From positions 38,134 to 102,133 of the forward strand of contig NZ_JAQMWQ010000021.1 of assembly GCF_030403775.1 (NCBI RefSeq): a stretch of 64,000 nt of DNA, written 5' to 3'. Positions within the stretch are counted from its first letter, which is position 1, and each line of letters opens with the position of its first letter. Below the pieces are notes generated by a model. It made no database searches and was not told the DNA's origin. It saw only the letters and a list, made by a program, of their open reading frames with translations. The translations under genes and the position numbers were made by a program. Of this stretch, positions 52,448 through 61,299 are shown in pieces. Source of the DNA: Paenibacillus sp. BSR1-1 (GTDB lineage Bacteria > Bacillota > Bacilli > Bacillales > Cytobacillaceae).

Positions 52448-53134
52448 ATGATAGAACTGCAAGAGGTATATAAAAAGTACCCGAACGGCGTAACGGCCGT
52501 AAATGGAATAGATGTCCGGATCAACCAGGGCGAATTTGTTTATGTCGTTGGCCCAAGTGGTGCCGGGAAATCGACCTTCATTAAAATGATGTACCGTGAG
52601 GAAGTACCAACCTCAGGAACCATCATGATGAACGGTGTGAACTTAGCAAAACTAAAGATGAAAAAGGTTCCCCTTTTCAGACGGAATCTAGGTGTTGTTT
52701 TCCAAGACTTCAAGCTGCTTCCTACTCTAACAGTCTATGAAAATGTTGCGTTTGCATTAGAAGTAATTGAAGCACAGCCGAAGTATATTAAAAAACGGGT
52801 TATGGAAGTTCTTGACCTTGTGAACTTAAAGCATAAGATTAAAATGCTGCCTTCCGAGCTTTCCGGTGGTGAGCAGCAGCGTGTTTCCATCGCTCGCTCC
52901 ATCGTCAACTCACCGAAAGTTGTTATTGCAGATGAGCCTACTGGAAACCTGGATCCTGATACGTCTTGGGAAATTATGAAGATTTTTGAAGAGATAAATG
53001 AAAGAGGAACAACAGTTGTGATGGCAACCCATAACAGGGAAATCGTTAATACATTAAGGCATCGCGTGATCGCTATTGAAGGCGGAAAAATCGTACGTGA
53101 TGAGCAGAAAGGTGATTACGGTTATGAAAATTAG
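52448..53134 (+). CDS. ftsE: Cell division ABC ATPase FtsE
   Basis: The 228-residue ABC ATPase has Walker A GPSGAGKSTFIK (about residue 36), the Q-loop, signature LSGGEQQRVSIA and Walker B VVIADEPTGNLD. With FtsX it turns on peptidoglycan hydrolases (CwlO in B. subtilis) during elongation and affects sporulation. The ftsX start overlaps its end by 11 nt. The AGGTGATATAAA site before the ATG is moderate. Confidence 0.97.
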   Translation: MIELQEVYKKYPNGVTAVNGIDVRINQGEFVYVVGPSGAGKSTFIKMMYREEVPTSGTIMMNGVNLAKLKMKKVPLFRRNLGVVFQDFKLLPTLTVYENVAFALEVIEAQPKYIKKRVMEVLDLVNLKHKIKMLPSELSGGEQQRVSIARSIVNSPKVVIADEPTGNLDPDTSWEIMKIFEEINERGTTVVMATHNREIVNTLRHRVIAIEGGKIVRDEQKGDYGYEN

Positions 53135-54017
53135 AACAATTGGCCGTCACGCCCGCGAAAGCATAAAAAGCATTGGCAGAAATGGCTGGATGACCTTTGC
53201 ATCCGTTAGTGCTGTTACCGTTACATTAATTTTAGTCGGCGTCTTTTTCGTTATTATGATGAATCTTAATAGAGTGGCAGAGACCATTGAAGAGGACGTG
53301 CAAATCCGCGTTCACATCGACGTTGCTGCAAACAAACAGGATCAGCAAGCTTTAAAAAGTGAGATTGAAAAGATTCCTGAAGTAAAAAGTGTCAAATTCT
53401 CACCAAAGGAACAAGAATTAAAAGACTTAGTGCAAAGCCTTGGTGAAGAAGGAAAGGCCTTTAAGCTATTTGAACAGGATAATCCGCTGAACGATGTATT
53501 TATCGTAAAAACGAAAAAACCGACAGATACCATGAAGGTTGCAAAACAAATTGAAAAAGACAATTTCGTGGCAAAAGTAAAATACGGGCAGGGCAAGGTT
53601 GAAAAATTATTTAAATTTATCAAGGCAAGCCGAAATGTCGGGATTGTCTTAATTATCGGCTTATTCTTTACAGCGATATTCTTAATCTCTAACACCATTA
53701 AAATTACCATTATTGCTAGACGCAGAGAAATTAAGATTATGAGATTAGTAGGGGCTACCAATAATTTCATTCGCTGGCCATTCTTCCTTGAAGGACTGTG
53801 GCTTGGAATACTTGGTTCAATATTACCGATCATCCTGATCGCAATTGCCTACTATCGTGCTTATGACTATATCGGACCGAAGCTTCAGGGAACGTTTATC
53901 AAAGTTCTGCCATTTGATCCATTCGTCTATCAGGTTTCCGGCATCCTCATTTTAATGGGGGCTTTGATAGGAGTATGGGGAAGCGTCATGTCCGTTAGGA
54001 AGTTTTTAAAGGTTTAG
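53124..54017 (+). CDS. ftsX: Cell division ABC permease FtsX
   Basis: The 297-residue protein has four membrane segments and one large outside loop (about 50-160) between the first and second, the FtsX layout. It starts GRHARESIKSIGRNGWMTF, as in other Bacillus FtsX. The loop passes the FtsE ATP signal to a wall hydrolase. I use the ATG at 53124 with AAAGGTGAT upstream; an in-frame ATG at 53076 lies within ftsE and would add 16 residues not found in the family. Confidence 0.96.
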   Translation: MKIRTIGRHARESIKSIGRNGWMTFASVSAVTVTLILVGVFFVIMMNLNRVAETIEEDVQIRVHIDVAANKQDQQALKSEIEKIPEVKSVKFSPKEQELKDLVQSLGEEGKAFKLFEQDNPLNDVFIVKTKKPTDTMKVAKQIEKDNFVAKVKYGQGKVEKLFKFIKASRNVGIVLIIGLFFTAIFLISNTIKITIIARRREIKIMRLVGATNNFIRWPFFLEGLWLGILGSILPIILIAIAYYRAYDYIGPKLQGTFIKVLPFDPFVYQVSGILILMGALIGVWGSVMSVRKFLKV

Positions 54018-54105
54018 GCTGTATAAAAGACTATTGTTGATTTTTAGCACTGTTGATTGGAGCGAAGCGTCTGGAGCGCAAATCAACTACTATTTTAAAA
54101 GACCC
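54016..54105. repeat. Dispersed intergenic repeat, shortened copy
   Basis: It begins AGGCTGTATAAAAGACTATT and contains TGTTGATTGGAGCGAAGCG and CTGGAGCGCAAATCAAC, a shortened form of a common Bacillaceae intergenic repeat whose two ends pair as inverted repeats. It starts inside the ftsX stop codon. A more decayed copy is at 4795-4872. Confidence 0.6.
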
Positions 54106-54118
54106 AAGGTTTAAAAAT

Positions 54119-54158
54119 CATCAGGGAGGGCTCATTACGTAGTCCTTCCTGATTTCTT
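54119..54158 (+). terminator. Probable terminator of ftsEX
   Basis: ATCAGGGAGGGCT faces AGTCCTTCCTGAT with two mismatches; only a short T-rich tail. Confidence 0.5.
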
Positions 54159-54225
54159 CGTGTTAATAAACAGACAGATAAAGAACGATTTACCTGTACA
54201 TAGAGAAATGGGAGGAGAAATCGAG

Positions 54226-55524
54226 ATGAGGAAAACATTAATAACTCTCGCTACCGTTGCCGCAGTGGGAATTGGAACCATTTTTGCGGGAGTTCCGGCT
54301 AAGACAAGCGCAGAATCCATCTCTAAACTAAAAGGCGACCAAAATAAAATCCAAGAGCAGCGTTCCGATGTGAAATCAGGAATAAATGCATCAAATGATA
54401 AAATCAGTAACCTGCAAAGTCAGCAGGCAGACGTAAAGGACGAAATGAAGCGCCTGGACTATGCCATCACAGACGCGACTAATAAGATTAATAATGAAAC
54501 GGCTAAAATAGAAAAAACCAAAGTAGAAATTACAAAACTTGAAGAAGAAACAAAGGTTTTAAAGGATCGAATTAAAAAGAGAAATGTACTCTTAAAGGAC
54601 CGTGCGCGCAGTTATCAGGAAAATGGCGGAATGGTCAACTATCTCGATGTCTTAATGGGCTCCGAAAGCTTTAGTGATTTCATTGACCGTGCCAATGCGG
54701 TCGCCACCATCATGCAAGCGGACCGGGATATTTTAAAGCAGCATGAAGCCGATAAAAAGGAACTTGAAACAAAGCAAGCACAAGTGGAAAAAGACCTTGC
54801 CAGCCTCCAGGCCATGGTGGCAAACTTAGAACAATTGAACAAGCAGCTGGCTGCTCAAAAGGCGGAAAAAGATAAATTATTAGCCAGTCTTGTGGAGCAG
54901 GAACAAGAAGAACACGATCATGTTATGGATTTAAAAGAGCAGGAAGAAATCTTGGCAGCACAAGAGGCAGCGGTTCAAAAGGCCATTCAATTAGAACAAG
55001 AAAAACAAGCTCAGGCGGCAGCAAGGGCAGCAGCCAATAAAAACAACTCCTCAAGCTCAAGCTCAAGTTCAAGTTTAAGCAGCGGCGGCGGAGCGAGTTC
55101 TGGAGCCGTACCGGGTGTTTCCAGCGGCTATTGGACACAGCCGGCTGTCGGAACATTCACTTCCGGATTTGGCGGACGCGGTTCAGAATTCCATTATGGT
55201 GTAGATATTGCCAATCGAACTCAGGTTCCAATTGTGGCTGCGGCAGATGGCGTTGTTATTCGATCCTATCTGTCCAGCAGTTATGGAAACTGTATTTTCG
55301 TTTCGCACTCCATTAATGGACAAGTTTATACCACTGTCTATGCCCATATGAGCTCTCGGATGGTTGGTAATGGAGCTGTTGTGAAGAAAGGCCAGCAAAT
55401 CGGTGTCATGGGTAACACTGGTGATTCTACTGGACAGCACTTACACTTTGAACTTCATAAAGGTCCGTGGACACAGGATAAGCGTAATGCCATCAATCCT
55501 GTAGGAATTGTTCCACTGCCATAA
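54226..55524 (+). CDS. EnvC-like M23 peptidoglycan hydrolase with coiled coil
   Basis: The 432-residue secreted protein has a signal peptide (about 1-28), long coiled-coil segments (about 30-265, rich in Lys, Glu and Gln), a Ser-rich linker and a C-terminal M23/LytM domain with zinc ligands in FHYGVDIANRTQVPIVAAAD and GQHLHFELHKG. All LytM ligands (HxxxD, HxH) are present, so it may be an active endopeptidase rather than a degenerate activator. It lies directly after ftsX; in other bacteria FtsEX controls such coiled-coil hydrolases. ATG at 54226 follows GGGAGGAG. Confidence 0.92.
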   Translation: MRKTLITLATVAAVGIGTIFAGVPAKTSAESISKLKGDQNKIQEQRSDVKSGINASNDKISNLQSQQADVKDEMKRLDYAITDATNKINNETAKIEKTKVEITKLEEETKVLKDRIKKRNVLLKDRARSYQENGGMVNYLDVLMGSESFSDFIDRANAVATIMQADRDILKQHEADKKELETKQAQVEKDLASLQAMVANLEQLNKQLAAQKAEKDKLLASLVEQEQEEHDHVMDLKEQEEILAAQEAAVQKAIQLEQEKQAQAAARAAANKNNSSSSSSSSSLSSGGGASSGAVPGVSSGYWTQPAVGTFTSGFGGRGSEFHYGVDIANRTQVPIVAAADGVVIRSYLSSSYGNCIFVSHSINGQVYTTVYAHMSSRMVGNGAVVKKGQQIGVMGNTGDSTGQHLHFELHKGPWTQDKRNAINPVGIVPLP

Positions 55525-55532
55525 TAAAAAAT

Positions 55533-55562
55533 AGGAGAAGCTTTGATGCTTCTTCTTTTTTT
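55533..55562 (+). terminator. Rho-independent terminator
   Basis: AGAAGC/GCTTCT stem with a 6-nt loop, then CTTTTTTT. Confidence 0.75.
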
Positions 55563-55711
55563 ATATTCTTTTTTAATCCCTCATATGGTTCGTCCACATT
55601 TCTATTCATAACTCGTCCATTTCTTTCATATATGTTAATAATCGGGCAGGAAAATGATGCCTTTATATAAAAATAGATAGGAAATAGGCAATTAAGCTGA
55701 GGAGGATCTCA

Positions 55712-57166
55712 ATGAATCGAAAATGGATTGCCCTGTTAATGACGGGTTCGCTTCTCACGGGAGCGGGGGGCACATATGCAGGAATGCAGTTTTTTGAAAA
55801 AAAACAATCAAGCTCCGCCCTCGAGCAAGCATTATCTCCAAAAAATAAAGCTGTAAATTCTGCATCGGAAACTGCCGACTTGGGAAAGGTCGAACAAGCC
55901 TATGAGTTGATTTCAAGCCGATACGTTGAAAAAGTAGACAATGACAAGCTGGTTGAAGGGGCCATTCAAGGGATGCTTTCCGTTTTAAAGGACCCTTATT
56001 CGGTTTATATGAACAAGGAGACAGCCCAGCAATTCACCCAATCTTTAGAATCATCTTTTGAAGGAATCGGCGCTGAGGTCGGCATGGTGGATGGCAAAAT
56101 TGTTATCGTCTCTCCTTTTAAAGATTCCCCAGCTGAAAAAGCAGGCATTAAGCCAAACGATCAAATTCTAAAGGTAGACGGCAAGAGTGTGGAAGGACTT
56201 GACCTAAATAAAGCGACGTTAAAAATCCGCGGCAAAAAGGGCACCACTGTAAAGCTGGAGATAGCCCGTAATGGATTAAAAGAACCGCTCACTATTGAGG
56301 TGAAGCGTGATGAAATTCCCCTTGAAACCGTCCACGCTTCGGTTAAAAAGCAAGATGGCAAAAAGGTCGGTTATATTGAAGTGACGTCATTTTCAGAAGA
56401 TACAGCAGCAGATTTTAAAAAGGATTTAAAGGCTTTGGAGAACGATCATATCAAAGGTCTGATTATCGATGTCCGGGGAAATCCGGGTGGATTTTTGGAG
56501 AGCGTCGGTGAAATCTTAAAAGAATTTGTGCCGAAGGATAAGCCATATGTGCAAATTCAGGAACGAAACGGTGATAAGAGACGCTATTTCTCTACTATTT
56601 CTCAAAAGAAGGATTATCCAGTAATTGTTTTGATAAACAAGGGCAGTGCATCAGCTTCGGAAATCTTGGCTGGATCCCTTAAGGAGGCCGCTGGTTACCA
56701 GCTGGTCGGTGAAACCACTTTTGGCAAAGGAACGGTGCAGCAGGCTGTACCAATGGGGGATGGAAGTAATATTAAATTAACCCTAGCTAAATGGCTGACC
56801 CCAGATGGAAATTGGATTCATAAAAAAGGCATTAAACCAGATGTCGCCATCAAGCAGCCGGCCATTTTTGGAACTCATCCGCTTCAGGTTGAGAAGCCGC
56901 TTGTGGAGGACATGAACAATGAGCAAGTAAAGAGCGCCCAAGAAATTCTTGACGCCCTTGGATTTGCTCCAGGCCGGACAGACGGATACTTTAGTTCCGA
57001 AACAAAAATTGCTGTAAAAGGTTTCCAGCAACAATATAATCTGACACCGACAGGAAAAGTGGACAGTAAAACAGCTGCTAAACTGGAGGAAATTGCGATT
57101 AAAGAAATGAAAAAAGAGAAAAATGATCTCCAGCTTCAGACGGCGTTAAGGCTGATTACAAAATAG
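55712..57166 (+). CDS. ctpB: S41 carboxy-terminal processing protease (CtpB-like)
   Basis: The 484-residue exported serine protease has an N-terminal signal/anchor (about 1-25), a PDZ domain (GIGAEVGMVDGKIVIVSPFK; about 95-175), the S41 core with catalytic Ser in NKGSASASEILAG and Lys in TTFGKGTVQQ, and a C-terminal peptidoglycan-binding domain (AQEILDALGFAPGRTDGYF). CtpB of B. subtilis cuts SpoIVFA to trigger sigma-K in sporulation; the place after ftsEX is the same. GAGGAGG precedes the ATG. Confidence 0.93.
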   Translation: MNRKWIALLMTGSLLTGAGGTYAGMQFFEKKQSSSALEQALSPKNKAVNSASETADLGKVEQAYELISSRYVEKVDNDKLVEGAIQGMLSVLKDPYSVYMNKETAQQFTQSLESSFEGIGAEVGMVDGKIVIVSPFKDSPAEKAGIKPNDQILKVDGKSVEGLDLNKATLKIRGKKGTTVKLEIARNGLKEPLTIEVKRDEIPLETVHASVKKQDGKKVGYIEVTSFSEDTAADFKKDLKALENDHIKGLIIDVRGNPGGFLESVGEILKEFVPKDKPYVQIQERNGDKRRYFSTISQKKDYPVIVLINKGSASASEILAGSLKEAAGYQLVGETTFGKGTVQQAVPMGDGSNIKLTLAKWLTPDGNWIHKKGIKPDVAIKQPAIFGTHPLQVEKPLVEDMNNEQVKSAQEILDALGFAPGRTDGYFSSETKIAVKGFQQQYNLTPTGKVDSKTAAKLEEIAIKEMKKEKNDLQLQTALRLITK

Positions 57167-57167
57167 G

Positions 57168-57197
57168 AAACAGGGGCTTTTGGCCTCTGTTTTTTTG
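57168..57197 (+). terminator. Terminator of ctpB
   Basis: AACAGGGGC faces GCCTCTGTT (one mismatch), then T-run. Confidence 0.82.
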
Positions 57198-57224
57198 TCA
57201 TTTTTTTCTACTATCGAAGTTGAT

Positions 57225-57338
57225 TCGCGGAATAAACTGCTTTTTTTGCGGAATTTTCGAGAATTTCCGCGGAAATAGCGGCTAAGTTTGCGGAATAAAT
57301 CTAAAATTCCGCGGAATTCCGGCAAAAGTCCGCGGAAA
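57225..57338 (+). repeat. 21-bp-periodic GCGGAA repeat array
   Basis: Six GCGGAA cores start at 57227, 57248, 57269, 57290, 57311 and 57332, each exactly 21 apart. The array again lies just after a terminator and in the same orientation as the other two arrays. The remaining part of the 345-base gap up to minJ shows nothing else. Confidence 0.92.
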
Positions 57339-57511
57339 GTAGTGGCAGTTGCTCGCAAAGACACAAAAAGGCCTGCCGAAATTAGTAAGAAAGACATTTT
57401 TTCATTTTTCTAGAAACTAGCAATATGTTTTATGGTTGTTATTTGGTAAAATAATCTTTAAGAGATTTTTTACTAGAATGCTAGAAATTTAATAGAGGCA
57501 GGTGACAGGAA

Positions 57512-58705
57512 TTGGTGCAAATATGGCTTGTAGAGCTTCTTAAAGGGACAGGCAAGTTATTTCTTAATCCTGTTTTATACTATCTCGTTTTCCTTGCAGG
57601 GATTTTAGGTGTCATGAGGGTGAAACGTGAAAGAAAAAATTTTCATATTCGGGCATATGATGCCTATTTTGAACTCCGGCAGTTGTTTCCAACTGGCCTT
57701 TTAATTGGTCTTGTGCTTTCCATTATTGTTGTCGCGGCAGGTATTGTCGTTCCTTTTGCCGCAATCTTGCTAATCGCCGGGTTTACGTTTTTGTGGTCTC
57801 TTACAACAAATGTTCGTTGGGTTTCACCAGCCTATACGGTAGGCGCAGCCTTTTTTGCTATCATTTTGTTTGCGGAAAATAACTGGTCCATTCCCCCATT
57901 TACGGATGCCTTTCATTCCATTGGTGATAAGGTGTATCCTTCCATGGTCATCATATTGGGGCTTTTGTTAATCGCGGAAGGGATGATGATTGTTAAAAAT
58001 GGAAGTATTGGGACCTCTCCTAAACTAGCAAAAAGCAAGCGAGGGCAAAGCATTGGAGTCCATGAAGTGAAGCGAATCTGGATGCTCCCAATGTTTTTCC
58101 TGATTCCAGGTGATGTTCTTCATCTTCCATTCGAATGGTGGCCAGTCTTTCATATCGGTGCGAAGGAATTTTCGCTTATCCTTGTTCCTTTTGCGATTGG
58201 TTTTCACCAACAAATTAAAGGAATGCTGCCAAAAGAAGCTGTTGAGCTGCATGGCCGGAGAGTCATCTTCCTTGGAAGCCTTGTTACGATCCTTTCCACA
58301 GCCGGCTATTGGAATCCGCTATACGCCATTGTGGTTGCCTCATTGGCTATCATTGGCCGTGAGTCTTTAGCATTACTTGCTTATTTGAAAGATGAAGGAC
58401 TTCCATTTTATTTTTCAAAAAAAAATCAAGGCCTGATGATTATCGGGATTATACCGGAATCACCTGCCGATAAAATGGGACTTCAAGCAGGGGAAATCAT
58501 CGCAAAAGTCAACGGAATGCTGGTACTTGATGAAAAAGTGTTTTACGAAGCCCTGCAAAAAAACCGTGCCCATTGCAAACTCGATGTTCTCGACACAAAT
58601 GGCGAAATTCGCTTCGTTCAGCGGGTTTTATTTGAGGGGGATCACCACGAGCTGGGGATTCTTTTCGTGCATGATGAACGTAAATATGATGAGAAAATTG
58701 GTTAG
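57512..58705 (+). CDS. minJ: Cell-division topology protein MinJ
   Basis: The 397-residue protein has about eight membrane segments and a C-terminal PDZ domain (IGIIPESPADKMGLQAGEII, about 310-380). It matches MinJ/YvjD of B. subtilis in length, topology and position after ctpB. MinJ links DivIVA to MinD and keeps division away from poles and old septa. The start is TTG at 57512, 7 nt after AGGTG; a GTG one codon later is also possible. Confidence 0.93.
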   Translation: MVQIWLVELLKGTGKLFLNPVLYYLVFLAGILGVMRVKRERKNFHIRAYDAYFELRQLFPTGLLIGLVLSIIVVAAGIVVPFAAILLIAGFTFLWSLTTNVRWVSPAYTVGAAFFAIILFAENNWSIPPFTDAFHSIGDKVYPSMVIILGLLLIAEGMMIVKNGSIGTSPKLAKSKRGQSIGVHEVKRIWMLPMFFLIPGDVLHLPFEWWPVFHIGAKEFSLILVPFAIGFHQQIKGMLPKEAVELHGRRVIFLGSLVTILSTAGYWNPLYAIVVASLAIIGRESLALLAYLKDEGLPFYFSKKNQGLMIIGIIPESPADKMGLQAGEIIAKVNGMLVLDEKVFYEALQKNRAHCKLDVLDTNGEIRFVQRVLFEGDHHELGILFVHDERKYDEKIG

Positions 58706-58707
58706 AG

Positions 58708-58736
58708 AAGGGCTGCTTCCGGCAGCTCTTTTTTTA
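58708..58736 (+). terminator. Terminator of minJ
   Basis: GGGCTGC faces GCAGCTC (one G-T pair), then T8. Confidence 0.82.
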
Positions 58737-58914
58737 TTGGTAAACCGATAAAAGTAAAAAATGATTAGAGTGTGGAGAAAAATAGAGCTTTTCTTAGAAT
58801 AATTAAGCAAAGTAATATATTTTATATCTTTTCCCCCGATTACGGACCTTTTAAAGTAAATTTAATCATTTACATTCCAATCATTAAGGAATAAAATTGC
58901 TTCAAATGAATTTA

Positions 58915-59062
58915 ATAAATCGGCTTAATCCTGAGGAATCTCAGGAACGGAGGAACCAATTATTTGGGGTTAATTCTGGAATCAGAAGGGATGAGAAACT
59001 CTTTCGCCATCCTACCCGTCAGCTAACTTCGTCGGCTAAAGCGAAGGAGGTCAAAGACCGCC
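58915..59062 (+). ncRNA. ydaO/yuaA-type cyclic di-AMP riboswitch
   Basis: Conserved blocks of the ydaO aptamer appear in order: CGGCTTAATCCTGAGG, CAGGAACGGAGGAACCAA, TTGGGGTTAATTCTGG, AGAAGGGATGAGAAACTC, TTTCGCCATCCTACCCGTC, AGCTAACTTCGTCGGCTAA and GCGAAGGAGG. The aptamer binds c-di-AMP and normally turns genes off, notably potassium transporters and wall hydrolases. It stands upstream of a KimA-type transporter, the expected target. The rest of the 487-base gap holds the minJ terminator and presumably the promoter. Confidence 0.95.
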
Positions 59063-59083
59063 TAATTCAGGGGGCTTTTTTTG
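59058..59083 (+). terminator. Riboswitch expression-platform terminator
   Basis: CCGCCT pairs with AGGGGG (one mismatch) before a T7 run. An overlapping AGGAGGTC/GACCGCCT fold just upstream could compete with it. Confidence 0.6.
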
Positions 59084-59192
59084 TTTTGCAAAAATAGCTT
59101 CTTAAGAAAAAATGTGGTCTTTTTATTATGCCTTTTTTTGCTAAGCTGGGCCGCGGCGCTTCATTTATTCCATAAAAAGAAGGGATTTTACC

Positions 59193-61103
59193 GTGACACA
59201 TCCATCACAGATTTTAGAATTTATTTTTGCCGCCATTGCTTTAATCGCAATTTGGTTTTCCATCACTAATTTCAGCAGTGTTAAACGAATATTAATTGGA
59301 AGGCCGATGCGAACAGCAGAATTGAACGCCCAGCACAATAAATTGCTTTGGTATATTGCGCTTCCTATATTGTCAGCGGATCTGTATTCCTCTGTTTCCT
59401 ACGGACCCGAATCTGGGATCACCGAGCTGATAAATTTAGGATCAGAAGCAAAATGGTATATTATACCAATAACGATTTCTACCATCATCCTTTTGGCCAT
59501 TTTGATCCTTTCCTATATTATGGGAATACTTGCCTATCCCAATGGCGGAGGAGCTTATGCGATTGCAAAGGATAACTTTAAGCAACGCTGGATATCTCTA
59601 GTGGCATCCAGTTCATTACTGGTGGATTATATCTTAACCGTAGCGGTTTCCGTTTCTGCTGCACTGGAAGCAGTCTCATCCGCCTATCCTGTTGTGGCTC
59701 CCTATGAAACAGTGCTTGCTATTTTTTGTGTTTTTATTTTATTAATAGTCAACCTTCGGGGTGTGGCAGAATCGGCTAAAATATTTGCCTGGCCAACCTT
59801 GGGATTCATGGCCTGTATGTTGATTTTGATTGGTTTTGGTTTTATCGATGAGGTTAATCATGGATTTGTTCAACGTGCCACGCCGCAGTTTGGCACGGTT
59901 CCAGACGGATTGACGCTCTTGGTATTATTAAAGGCATTTAGTTCCGCATGTTCTGCGCTTACAGGAATCGAGACCATTTCAAATGCGATTCCAGTTTTCA
60001 GGGAACCACAACAAAAAAGTGCAATCAAAACGTATATTGCCTTAGGAACGATTACATCTATCACTCTCTTAGGGTTTGCGTATCATTTGTATGTTAGAGG
60101 TATTTCTCCTGACCCTCATAATACCATGTTATCACAATTAACCCAGTATTATTTTGGACATGGGATTGTCTATCAAATTATCATTTGGTTTACATTTATC
60201 GTATTAATTCTGGCAGCCAATTCCACCTTTACAGGCTTTTCACAACTAGCTGCCATCGTAGCTGCCGACGGTTATTTACCGCGTGGACTTACAAATAGGG
60301 GAGACAGGCTGGGATATTCAAATGGAATTATTGCTTTGGCTGCAACAGCGAGCCTGCTGATTCTTGCCTTCCACGCTCATACGAACGCTTTAATTCCTTT
60401 ATACGCCATTGGGGTTTTCTTATCCTTTACCGTAGCACAATTTGGCTTAGTGAAAAGGTGGAGACGTGTTAAGGGATCACATTGGAAAATGAAATTTGCC
60501 ATTAATACTGTTGGTGCTTTTATCACGAGTATAGTAGCGGTTATTTTTGCAGTCACAAAATTTACAAGCGGGGCTTGGGTAGTTTTAGTCGTTATACCTG
60601 TGTTTATTCTCGGTTCCATTTATGTGCAGAGACATTATAAGGCTGTTGCAGCCGAGTTAAGAATAGATCTTAAAACGGAACATCCTGAAACGAACAGAGT
60701 CATAACCATCGTACTTGTTTCGGGAATTCATCGAGTCATCATAAATACATTATCTTTTGCCAAAAGTTTAGACCAGGAGAATTTATTAGCCGTTTATGTA
60801 GGCTTTGACGATGAGTCCATGAAAAAGATGGAAGCCAAGTGGGAAGAGTGGGGGACACCTTGCCGATTACTTACATTAAAAAGTAAATATCGGTCCATAT
60901 TAGAACCACTAACAAGGTTAATCCATATTATTGAAGAAAAAGAACAATATAAAGCTCAAATCCATATTATTATACCTCAATTTATTCCTAAAAAATGGTG
61001 GCATAACTTATTGCACAATCAAACAGCATTACTGCTTCGTTTATGGTTAATAAGGCATAAAGATGTTGTCATTTCCACTGTACCTTATCATTTAAAAAAA
61101 TAA
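59193..61103 (+). CDS. kimA: KimA-type potassium transporter (APC superfamily)
   Basis: The 636-residue protein has about 12 membrane segments and a cytoplasmic C-terminal domain of about 150 residues (HPETNRVITIVLVSGIHRVI on). The start region VKRILIGRPMRT ... LSADLYSSVSYGPESG resembles KimA (YdaO) of B. subtilis, a high-affinity K+/H+ symporter that c-di-AMP inhibits both by riboswitch and by direct binding. The riboswitch upstream strongly supports this. GTG start after AGAAGGGA. It reads AGGGISD-like APC motifs weakly, so the broader label amino acid permease is the alternative. Confidence 0.9.
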   Translation: MTHPSQILEFIFAAIALIAIWFSITNFSSVKRILIGRPMRTAELNAQHNKLLWYIALPILSADLYSSVSYGPESGITELINLGSEAKWYIIPITISTIILLAILILSYIMGILAYPNGGGAYAIAKDNFKQRWISLVASSSLLVDYILTVAVSVSAALEAVSSAYPVVAPYETVLAIFCVFILLIVNLRGVAESAKIFAWPTLGFMACMLILIGFGFIDEVNHGFVQRATPQFGTVPDGLTLLVLLKAFSSACSALTGIETISNAIPVFREPQQKSAIKTYIALGTITSITLLGFAYHLYVRGISPDPHNTMLSQLTQYYFGHGIVYQIIIWFTFIVLILAANSTFTGFSQLAAIVAADGYLPRGLTNRGDRLGYSNGIIALAATASLLILAFHAHTNALIPLYAIGVFLSFTVAQFGLVKRWRRVKGSHWKMKFAINTVGAFITSIVAVIFAVTKFTSGAWVVLVVIPVFILGSIYVQRHYKAVAAELRIDLKTEHPETNRVITIVLVSGIHRVIINTLSFAKSLDQENLLAVYVGFDDESMKKMEAKWEEWGTPCRLLTLKSKYRSILEPLTRLIHIIEEKEQYKAQIHIIIPQFIPKKWWHNLLHNQTALLLRLWLIRHKDVVISTVPYHLKK

Positions 61104-61112
61104 CTTAACAAT

Positions 61113-61155
61113 ATTAGGGCAAAATCCACCACAAGCGATTCTGCCCTATTTTTTT
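61113..61155 (+). terminator. Terminator of kimA
   Basis: TAGGGCA...ATC faces GAT...TGCCCTA, followed by T8. Confidence 0.82.
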
Positions 61156-61184
61156 AAACCCTTAACAGGATAAGATAAAAATGG

Positions 61185-61213
61185 TTGACAAAATGTGAAA
61201 TGTATTATATTAT
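61185..61213 (+). promoter_or_regulatory. SigA promoter of the FMN reductase gene
   Basis: TTGACA, 17 nt and TATTAT. This is the best consensus promoter in the window. Confidence 0.75.
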
Positions 61214-61234
61214 TATTTCGAATTAAAGATATTT

Positions 61235-61275
61235 AAATTTGAGATGAGATAAATCAAAATATCTCAAATTGAGAT
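61235..61275 (+). promoter_or_regulatory. Palindromic operator upstream of the FMN reductase
   Basis: AATTTGAGAT (61236-61245) is the exact reverse complement of ATCTCAAATT (61261-61270), and the latter continues as ATCTCAAATTGAGAT, itself a 15-nt palindrome. It lies just after the promoter. ATCTC/GAGAT half-sites recall the MhqR quinone-sensor box of B. subtilis (6-nt centre there, 5 here). Confidence 0.5.
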
Positions 61276-61299
61276 TTTTACTTTTAGGTGGTGCTAATA

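Noticed and set aside
57146..57397. Minus-strand frame of 83 codons with an F-R-G heptad
   Set aside because: Made of the 21-bp repeat with no Shine-Dalgarno; kept as an observation, not annotated as a gene.
58897..59097. Open frame of 66 codons on the plus strand after minJ
   Set aside because: It lies entirely over the c-di-AMP riboswitch and its terminator; the conserved RNA blocks explain the sequence and there is no ribosome site.
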